64,000 nt of DNA from Phalacrocorax aristotelis (Eukaryota > Chordata > Aves > Suliformes > Phalacrocoracidae), in assembly GCF_949628215.1 (NCBI RefSeq), contig NC_134288.1:7943682-8007681 (forward strand), read 5' to 3'. The translations under genes were made by a program, and so were the position numbers. Of the stretch, positions 50,417 to 60,200 are shown one piece after another (position 1 is the stretch's first letter; the number at the start of each line of letters is the position of its first letter). The notes below the pieces were generated by a model. It had not been told where the DNA came from. It did not search any database and worked only from the letters and a program-made list of their open reading frames with translations.

Positions 50417-53400
50417 TTTTTTTTTTTCCACAAAGCCTGAGCTCTGGCATCATGTGAAAACATGAAAATGTGAGATTCTCAGTTTTAATTTTAGAAGACA
50501 AGTAAGTTACTCAGCATTGTGGTTGCAAAGAGAAATTGAAAACATGAACCCAAGGGCCAGAGAACAATTAGTAAGCGCCCGAAATTCATTGCTTTTAAAA
50601 TTTTACACTTTGTAAAGCAATTTCATGACTCTCAGTGTCTGACTCGGGGTGTTTCTATGCTTGGGGTTAACCATATTCAGCACCCCAATAAATCCTCTAT
50701 ACCCTTTCGAGGGCTTCTCACCTTGGTTTGTACCAGAGGGTGGTGTCACATCTTAATTGTCAGAGAGGATGCTGAAGTTAAATATTGGATCATTTCTTGT
50801 TTTTAAAAATGGAACCAGTTGTTTGTACTGATATAACTCAGTTCATGTTGACAATGAGGTGGACAGCAGGAACTGGAAATAATTCCTCAAGGGGAATCCA
50901 CTTTCCATAGTAACTAAGCTTTGGGATCTAGCTCCTTAGTCCTCAGAGGAGAGGCTGAGGTGTAGCTGTAGGCTCTCCCACACTATGGGATAAGCTCTCT
51001 GGATCTGGAGCTTCCCCAGGGAAGGGGACCATTAGCTCCTCAATCTGTCCAGGTCACTGACACCTAGCCAGGTGACTGGGAGCATTCCCATTCAGTCAAT
51101 ATGTGGAGCTTTCTGCACTGTTTCCCTTTATTCTTTTAAGTTTATGGTACCTGGGAACAAGCACAGGGTGACAAGTCAGGCAAACCTCCTTGTAAACCTG
51201 GCTTGGTCTTTAACAAAAAAAAATGCTGTCACTGAGAAATCCCTGGCATGAGATGACTGACGATGACCCAGCCTGACGAAATGGAGACTTTTATTGAGCC
51301 AACTGCTAGGACTTGCTCCTACTTTCTCTTGCCTTGCAGCCCAGTACCCCATGCAGCTGTATGACCTGTGCACCCCAACCCAGAGGCTCATCTGTGGGGC
51401 AGAAACCATTTTGTTCCCTTGCCTTTCTAAATTGCTTTTAAGGCCTACAGGTATCTTGCTGGATACTAACCATGATGAAAATACCTCAAATTCCTAATTG
51501 AAAAATATCCTTTATCTGTCACTTTGCACCCTTTTCCCACTGTGCCCTTACCTACTTTTCTAAATATTGCATACAGCATTTTTAGTAAATAGAAAGGATA
51601 TTAGAGCAGGCAAATAATGTTTACCCACCAGCTCAAGAAAGGTGTTTCTGGCACCAATTCACAAGTTACAAAAATTACTTATACTGAAAGGGACAAGGAG
51701 TGTCTTTTTGTGTGCAGGGTGCTGTACAAACAATGAGGTCCTGGTCTCTGACTGGCTTTCTGTGGCATTACCACAAACAATACTAATTCTTAAATACCTG
51801 CCTGGCTTTAAGCACTTAAGTAAATAATTGTATTGATTGTTGTAGGACTATTCACATGCATAAAAGTAAGCATATATTCAAATACGTTGTGAAATCAAGG
51901 GTTGAGTGGATTTTGCATGCAAGGCATTTTCAGATGGTTAGTATATATGAACTTACTTGTTAAGACCAGCTTCAAAAGGAGCTAACGTGGCAATCGGGTT
52001 TTTGGGCAGGGCAGCGGGGGAAAGGAAAAGATTTTTTTTTTTCAAAACAGACCTAAAGGCTTTCTTGTACTTCAGAGACTCCTCACCAGAGCCACGATTA
52101 CAGGCAAGAAGGGCAGCAAGGAAGTCCCCCAAACCAGCGATCTCTCCAAGTTTAATGTGAGAGCGGTGTAAACCCAGAACTGCAGATAATCCATGGGGAA
52201 ATCAGGGGGTTAGTGCTGAGAACTGATGGGGAATAACAACTGAAAGAGCTTTAGTTTTTCTAGGCCGGCAGGAGGTAGCTCATGCTAGGAAGCCTGCCAG
52301 CTCCAAACTGATGCTGGGAGCTTTGTCTCCTTTGGACTGTAGGAACACACTTTGCAGTCAAACTGATCTGAGAGATTTTGATAGTAAAAACAGCTGTCTC
52401 ATTGCAATGATGTTTTTGTTCCATTGTCAAAATTTTGAGTTAAATCCATGAGTGGGCTGCAGCTTGTTCAAACCCTGAACTCAACACCCTTTGTGCTCCT
52501 TTGGCTTTTCCACTGTGGTTCATGGGATATCCCCTTCCTGAGGAAAGGGCTAGGTGTAATAAAAGCCGTTGGGGCGAGGACTTGCAGGTCTCCTCCAATG
52601 CCTCCAGTGCTGGAGAGACAGAACTGGAGAGCTGCAGTCTGCCTCAGGCTGGCGAGAAGGGGGGGAATAAAGAGGAAGAGCGGGGTGCGGAAAGGAAACA
52701 CCCCAATGCCGCTGTGGCCGGGCTGCATCCCCAGTGAGCAGGTACGCCGGTGGGAAGGGGCAGCTGTGCGGCACCTGTGCCGTGTATGAGGCAAGGTGGA
52801 GCTGTGCGCACGGCTTACAGCACATGGGGACGCATGGAGGGTGCACGCGGTGGGAGGCCCCAGCCCATTCTCCCCAGCAGGAGCCCACCGAAGGTGCCCG
52901 TTGCCCCTCGCTTGGACGGGCGGAGCAGATGATGTACCCAACAGAGGCACCCGTCACTGGGCAGGAGCACAAGTCCCCCTCAAGGTGCACATGCCAGAGA
53001 CTGCCTCTGATTTTGTGCTGACACAGGAGATGGGGCAGCACCTCTGTATGGCCACAAAGCCATTCTGGTTCCCTTAAGGAGATCAGAGCTAGAAGCGAGA
53101 TCACCCGGGGGGCTTTCACCTCTGGGAAGCCAGGAGCTGTGCAACGCTCTGTGTCCCTGAGTGCAGAGGGATGGCTCGCGCAAGCGAAGCTATTTCTGCA
53201 GGTCTGCAGGACCTACAGCTCTGCAGCACAGTGTGCCTAAGAAAACCAGATGCCTGCAAAAGCCCTTCTTTTTAAATTGATATTTGAAAATTGTCACTAG
53301 AGATCGGTAACACAAGGACTGTAGCGAGAATGGTTATTTTCATGGAAGCGGAGCCTACAGATAAGGTGGTATTCAAGTGGTATTCAAGCGTCCAAATTTT

Positions 53401-53868
53401 AAACCACGAATGCCTTTTAAAAACTTGCAGCTGAACGTGCATTGGTAGCACTGACAGAGATAAAACTGCAGCTACGAAAGCAAAAAAAAAAAAATTTTAC
53501 AAAAGCCTGTTAGGAGCGTACCTGCGATCAGTGAAAACACTGACGGGCTTTTGTTCGAAACCGCGGGGGAAGCGGCGGGGACAGCTCTGCCTCCAGCCAA
53601 GCCCGCGGCGCTGGGTCCCACGGGGCAGCTTCGCGACAATAGCGGAGGGGCTGCCAGGGCGTCCCCGCGCTCCGGCCGGGCCCCGCGGCGTGCGGGAGCC
53701 GCGGGAGGCTCCTCCTCCGCCCCGCCGCGGGCCGCGCAGCCCCCGCGGGCGCTGGGACACCTCCGAGGGCTCGCGCTGCCACACGCCGCGGGCCCACGCG
53801 TGCGGTAGGTGCGGTAGGGAAAGCTCCGCGGTGCTGTCGGGGGCCGGCGGTCCCGGTGACAGGCTACC

Positions 53869-53925
53869 GGGGGTGGGGGGCCGGGGGGGGGGGGGGGGGG
53901 GGGGGCGGGCGGGCGGGGGGGCCGG
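53869..53925 (+). repeat. Poly-G tract with (GGGC)n
   Basis: An uninterrupted run of 23 G bases (53883-53905) is followed by GGGC units and preceded by shorter G-runs, giving a 57-base stretch that is almost entirely G. It lies in the promoter island and can form G-quadruplexes on the plus strand. Runs of this length are error-prone in sequencing and assembly, so the exact length should not be trusted. Confidence 0.9.
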
Positions 53926-53999
53926 GTGTTCCGGCCTCGCTACCGGGGAAGCAACAGGTCAGATGAACCGATTAAAAATCCCCGCGTGGTCCCTCGCGT

Positions 54000-54219
54000 G
54001 CGGGAGGAGGCGTACCGCCCCGCGCCGCTCCGCACCCCGCGGGAGGCGCGGCGGGGAGGGGGGGTGGACGCGCCTCGGGCGCAGCGCGGGGTGCGGAGCC
54101 GCCGCCCCGCTCCGCTCCGCTCCCTTGCGCGGGCATGCGCGCCTTGCCTCGCACATGCTCACTGCGCCCGCAGCGGGCGCGCACACTCCGCAGCGCTCCG
54201 GCTCCGCGCTGCGCCTCCG
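54000..54219 (+). other. Predicted first exon, likely untranslated
   Basis: I infer a plus-strand first exon ending at 54219, because CTCCG is followed by the donor GTGAGTGCG at 54220. The transcription start is not fixed. An AT-rich island-internal motif (TTAAAAA, 53972-53978) would place it near 54000 if it acts as a TATA-like element, while the NRF1-like site at 54133 would allow a later start. Open frames crossing this segment, such as 53531-54223, run straight through the donor and have an arginine/alanine/glycine-rich composition that simply reflects GC content. I therefore do not assign coding sequence. The gene's identity is unknown. Confidence 0.45.
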
Positions 54220-54225
54220 GTGAGT
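54220..54225 (+). other. Candidate splice donor, exon 1 / intron 1
   Basis: The sequence CCG followed by GTGAGTG matches the vertebrate donor consensus from the first intron base through position +5, and lies near the middle of the CpG island. Other GT sites in the island match less well. Confidence 0.5.
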
Positions 54226-57200
54226 GCGTGCGGGAAGGGGGTACGGCCGCGGAGCGCCCTCCGTCCGCGCCCGCGGAGGGGACGGGCGGCTGCGGTCCCA
54301 AGCGCGAAACTGCCTCCGCGTGTTGCGCGGGACGGTGCGGGGGGCGCGGAGCGGGAGGGCGCGGGGGGGCGTGGAGCGGGGCGCTCTCCCCGCAAGCCGT
54401 CGAGGGGCGGAGGGGCGCGCTGAGCCGCCCTCCGCGGGCGCGGAGCGGTTCTGGGCGCAGCGCGGCGCCGTCCGTGGCGTGAAGCGCGGCAGCGCGCTGG
54501 GGTCCTGCCCGCGGAGCTGCGAGCGGGAATTAACCGAGGTAGTTAATTGATGTGCAGCGTTTGGCTTTACCTTAGACCTGGCTTCGTTTAGAAGTTACTT
54601 TAAAACCTGAAGCATGCGTTTACATAAAATGAGTTAATGCTCTGTTTCGCGGCTGTTGTGTGAGGAAAACTTGTAGTGTGACTTATGCAGTTTAAGTGAA
54701 CTCTTTTGAGTGTTAAATCATGCTTGAGCCCAGTGAATGGCCTCTGAAGGAAATTATTCATGGTATACAACTGCTGTTTTTCAGGCATTTCAAATAATGG
54801 TATATTCTGTTGTATAAAATTTTAATTCTTAAAATATATATGGTTAACTAATAAACGGTTCATTGGTCTACATCAAATTCATTAACAGCAGTTTTGTTCA
54901 GCATAGTATCAAATTCACACATCCCTTAGCGCTGTTAAAGGCAATGGTTTATTGTTTAATCTTTTGTGGGGACTTTACTGATTTACTGAGAATTTCTTAT
55001 CTCTGCAGTGCCATCTATAGAGGGGTCCGTGTCCCCCCCCCCAATATATTAAGAAAGCATGTCTAAATTCCTTGTGCGTTTCTACATCTGTGCATATTAG
55101 GGCAGTCTGGTCCCCAAAACATGCCATATATTTTAACTATCTGTTCTATGTCTAAACTAGCGTTTCTTAGTCTTGCACTGTTTAGTGTTACATATTGCTA
55201 CGTTAAGGGTAAATTCTTTCTCCTCGTCCTTTTTGACATGAATAAACCATTTCTATTCTTAAATAAAGCTGAATTTTTATTTCTACTTTGAAATTTAAGG
55301 CATCATGTGGCCTCAAATGTTACACATGCAAGTAGGAGAGACTTGCGCTACAAATGCCTTGAAAATAATCAGTGCTTGCAGTTTTGGAAGCATTCCAGAA
55401 ACTTTTTAAGCATGTTTTGAAAATTTGCTTGAAATGGCACAGCAGCTGATAGCTTGATTTAATTTTTCTAACTTACGTCTCTTTAAAAAAATCTTATATG
55501 TGTGATGGAAAATTAAATTGTGAAGTTACTGAGTGAAATATTGAGCCAATTTGTCCACACAATTCTTGTGCCTCTTCTACTCCCCTACCAACAGGTCAAA
55601 ACATTTGGCTAAATAACAAGTGGTGTACTCTTTTGGTTCTAGGCTCATCGATTTGTTTTGCTTTGCTTTGTTTAGCCCGTTCCCCTCAGCTCATTTTCTT
55701 TTAAACTACTGTGTAGAGACTTGATTCCCATGACTCACTAATCTTATCACCATTATTTGGTTGAAATATTTGAAATGGACTCCTGTTTCAAATATCTCAC
55801 AGCCTTGGCAGTCTTAAGTTTCATTGGAAAAGCTTCATTAGGGAAAAATAAAATTGTTGGTGATAATTCCCCCCACAACAGTAAGTCCCATATTCAACTA
55901 CACGATGCCTGCAGATATGCCTTGGTTATAAAAAGGAATTAAACTCAGGTATCCATATGAAGAACTTGATCTAAGAATTTTGCTTAAAGAATCTTGTCTG
56001 TTGCTGTGTTGTTGTGCTTAGGGGGGTGATATGCCAGGTTTTTTTGCTGAAAATGAAATAATTTAGCTATTAATCCTGCAAAAATTAGTTCCGTGTTTCA
56101 CTTCAAGCCTGAAAGGCATCCCGCCGAAGTCAGCGCGGCTGTATTTGCGTGTCAGTGTGTATATGTACACACTGCTGACAAAGAAAACAATTAAAGAAGT
56201 TAGTAATTTTCTGCTGTCTTCCCAACTGTTATTTATGATGTGTAGTAGTAACACAGCTATTCTGAAATCAGCTATAATTCTCTTCAGTAAGATTTGTTTC
56301 TTCTGTGCCAAATTTTGCAGCAACCAGATGGTTTTAAGGTGTCTTCAACTGGAGAACAAGCAAAAACAGTGCTGAGGACTAATTATTCCTTGCAGTAAAT
56401 TTCTTGTGCAATAAATTCACAGGTTGTTAGACTTAATCTGTGGAAATGATTGTTAAGATTACTTGTGCAGTGAAAAATGCTTTCAAAGTTTTGTGAAAAC
56501 TAGCAGAAGTTCTTAGAATGCTAAGAAAATATTTTTGAATTAATTTTGCCTGGCTGGAGTTACTTTTATTAGAGATGAACTGTTAAATGAAGTTGCAGAT
56601 TCAAATCCTTTTCATAAACCATGGAATGCTTCAGTTTTAATATAAAGATCTTTTTTTAATATATCCCGTAAGTGAAGGGGTCATTTGGTGTAGATCAAGT
56701 AGGGAAATCTTGCACTGCAGTTTCCAATGTATATTTACTGTATGCATGTGTATAATTCACAGCAATAGCAATGTAAACTCGATTAGTACATGGCATAGTC
56801 TCCTGGACTAACAGTCAGGTTCTTTTCATTAAATTTCACGTTGTACTACATGGTACAGAAAAATAGTTTGACCAAGAAGGAACAAAAAATATGTTCAGGA
56901 CTGTAAGCAATGGCATATACAAAAGTAAAGCCATTCAGGTTTTCAATACATCTTCCTTTTCAGTGGCTTAATTTAGTAAAAAGTACAAGCTGGAGCTTTT
57001 TTTAAGCTTCTATCTAAATAAAAAAAATATAACTACTCAAAACTCATGGCATAATATTCACTTTGACATACAGAGATAGAAGTCAGCAAACCTTTTTCCT
57101 TCCCTTTTCTACTGACCATCCTGGTTGGGACTGTTTGTTAAGAGGTCTCATCAGAAAACGATTGTTCATGGCAGTCTAATTCTTAAAACAATACTTCATC

Positions 57201-60200
57201 TTTATTTGCAGATCTTAACTCAAGTAATGATGTTTAACAAACACAGTGTTTTAATCAGGTGAGGATAAGCCCCTCAATTAGGATGCAAATAATTGCTCAT
57301 CTGGGTTGGGTCATTTGGGGCCTGGAGGTGTTGCCGTTTGCAGGTAGATTTGGTGCTACCATAGTACTGAAGCAGGAATAAGGATTTAGGACTATGCAGT
57401 CGCCTTGCAAAGTATTTTTTTGATCACGGCATACAAAACCAGATCCAGATCCCTTCTGCAGCAAGCTGTTCAGTTGCTCTTGATTTACAGCTGAAAGAGG
57501 TGTGAGGGGAAAATTGGATCCAATAGTGGTCACCGCATAGAGGGTTCCAGTGAGTGTGTCACAGAGTGAATACTTAATTAAAAATAGTCAAACCTCTTTT
57601 CACTCACTCTTACTACTTGGGCTTTAAGTGTGTATTTGAATTATTTCAAAGGTGTGTAAAATGAGAGGAGAAAGATTGCATGGGCATAATCCTTACCATT
57701 TAAAATTATTTGTCTGCAGCCGCTTAAGTCCTAGCGTTAGGAGTCACATATAAACATGTTTATTTAACATCAGTGTTATCTGTTAGATTGTACATGGTTC
57801 ATTAACATGGAGAGAATACTTTGTGTTTAATAGTGTGTGGGAGCTGCCAGAGGTCAGAAGAGGTTGTTTGCCTGAAGTCGAGATGGCATCTTGGCTTTGC
57901 TCTCATTCTGTTTGTCACCTCTGCTGTCTCCGGGAAACACTTCATTAGTGCCGTGCTAAGGTATTTTCCCTCGTGTTTCTGTACAGAGGCTCTGTGGAAA
58001 GCCAGAATTCTGCTGCAGGGTTGTGGTAAGGTTTATGGGGAATTTTAAGGAAGGTTTGTTTTAATTTGTGGAGGATCGTTTTAGTTGGGGTTTGAATAGA
58101 AAAAGTGGCTTGCAAAGGGAGGAGCAGCAGGGAAGAGGGGAGCCCGGGACCTCGTTGTGGTGCCCACAAAGTGCGTGGCTGTAAATTGTGGTATTTTACA
58201 GAACTGGGGAGATGGCGGTCTGACAGCTTGGGAAGTTCAGAGCGTTTTGTGTGCTGGTGAATGTTTTGATGGTGTGGCTGGGCCACAGACTCGAAACAGC
58301 TGTACCTGGTGGTGACGCTGAGCTGAGACTTGAGAGGAGAGGTGGCACCCCTGTCTGCAGGGGACGGAGCAGGAACAGGCCCTTCGGTCTCAACAGAGCT
58401 TGTGGGGTCCTGTCTGCTCTTTCTCCTATTGACTAGAAATGTGCTGGGGTATATGAAACTATACCAGGCACCCTGGAAATACCTTGCATCGAAGTAACCG
58501 CAGCCTCAAGTTTGAAAAGGTTACTTAAAATGTTTTAATATGATTTATGTGTACAAGCTAATAGCCACGCACTGCACACACTATTGAGGGAGAGATGTGT
58601 GCACACATGTATACATAATTTTTTATCTGAGCTTCTTGGAAAATGTTTCTGAATGTTTCTGACAAGTTGGTTAATTTGGATGGTGGGGGCTATTTGGGCT
58701 TTTTTTTTACCTTGGAGGGAGAAGATAATTTAAATTTTCCTTAGAAAAACAATAGAAAATTGACTTCTATGATTTTTGTCAAGCAAGCACCTCTGGTAGA
58801 TCATAAACATTGCATTGAATAAAATGAGCATTATTGTAGAGATCAAAGTGGCTGCGGAAGATGCAATGTGAATGAAGTGTACCGCAAATGTGCAGTTTTT
58901 TAAAAGCAAAACAGTAAAAATAGAAGGGATTAAAAAAAAAAGAACTTCTGTGTTGATTATAAGTTGTAACTGAAGTACAGAGAGGGCCTGAATATTGTTT
59001 TTAAAAAGCCAGCAAAACAGCTATTTCGAAAAAATAGTAGGTTCCTTCAGAAGGGTAGAGAGAAAACAAAAATTACTGTTATGCTGGGGGGGGAATGTCT
59101 GGCGTAGGTTTTTTTTCTTTGAATTATTTTCAACAAGTACTTACTCTGTTCTGTATTTTTAAGAAATTATGTGGACAGCAATTTTGTTTCTTTACCAAGG
59201 CAGTGAAAACACCAAGAATCCTTTTTATAATTTGGAAAGAATGTCAAAAGAATGAAGTAGTTAAACCTAAGTGTATTAGATCATACGCCTTAAATGCATA
59301 AATAAGCATAACTGCAATCACAGAAACCAATGTTAAAACCACCAGGAAAACTCACCCACAAACCCTAATGACTTGAAGGGAATGACCTCAGCCATTGTGA
59401 AATTTGTGCCTATTTGTTGACTGACATTTTTTTGTAGAAGCAGAGTGCGTGTTTTGTTGGGGTGTGGGATTTTGTTGTTTGACAGACTGCTGGGGGTTTT
59501 TTGTTGTTGCTGCCAGGTTTGAATACAAAGAGTGAAAATGGGATTGAGGCTGGGAGAGCCTGGATATGGTTTGGGCCTTAGCAATTTGAAAAGCAGGTGA
59601 AGAGTTTGTTATTGATGGACAGAGACTGGTAGAAATTGATTGAAGTTTGTTTTTCAGATGTTAGAAACTTCCTTCATGATAGCCCATTTCAAACTTATTC
59701 CCAGCTGGTTTCCTCTTAAGGAAATGAAGGTTTAAAGTATTTGGTTACAAACCTGAGATTTCTTCACGTCCGTGTCTTTGCATGAGTGCTGCATGAAATG
59801 CCGATGTCATTCATCTCCCCTCTGCTTTTTGGAGAGGAAATTGATGCATGGTAGAACCTCAGCTTGCCTTTGCTGCAACACCACTTAATAATTCAGGGAA
59901 ATGGAGGTCTTGAATTATTTCAACAATAATAGACTTCTTTGGGAATGTTTTTAAATAAACCAGTGCTACAAACTGCAAGCCTGGCCAGAGCCAAGTCACT
60001 CTGCAGACAAGGTTTCTCTCTACTGCCTGTTCCTGGCAGTGGACTCCTACTTTTCTTGGTTGCAGTAACTAAAGAAGGTCCAGATTTAATTGCTCCTTCT
60101 TAGGTGTGCAGAAAGGTTTAAGATTGGTGGTTTTATGCTGTTTGGTGCCTAACTGTAGGCATTCAGTCTCGTGGTGCAGAAATGCTCATTTGCCATCCCT

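Larger units (their letters stand above)
46036..53540. other. Intergenic DNA leading up to a CpG island
   Basis: No gene is supported. AT-rich sequence with a conserved-element look occupies about 47220-47560 (see findings). A poly-A and AAAAG-rich patch lies at 49244-49280 and a G-rich telomere-like tract at 50387-50416. From about 52550 to 53200 the base composition rises toward the island, with more CpG and overlapping open frames on both strands (for example 52550-53119 minus), which I treat as composition effects. A run of 13 A bases lies at 53482-53494, just before the island. Confidence 0.5.
53541..54540 (+). promoter_or_regulatory. CpG island promoter
   Basis: Roughly one kilobase is dense in CpG with very high GC, in sharp contrast to the AT-rich DNA on either side. 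In birds such islands mark promoters, usually TATA-less, of housekeeping or developmental genes. Visible sites include GC boxes in the GGGCGGGCGGGCGGGG region (53902-53920) and GACGGGCGG near 54281, an NRF1-like GCATGCGC (54133-54140), a CACGCGTG palindrome (53795-53802) and several GCGTG cores. The splice donor at 54220 argues for plus-strand transcription, but a divergent minus-strand transcript is possible. No protein-coding start is convincing inside the island. Confidence 0.88.

Noticed and set aside
52550..53119. 189-codon minus-strand frame
   Set aside because: It lies in a GC-rich shelf, with overlapping frames on the other strand, no recognisable family and no supporting splice context.
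53531..54223. 230-codon plus-strand frame in the CpG island
   Set aside because: The composition is R/A/G/P-rich with no domain, and it overlaps equally long frames on both strands. High GC removes stop codons, so this reflects composition and is not evidence of a gene. It runs through the poly-G tract and the donor.
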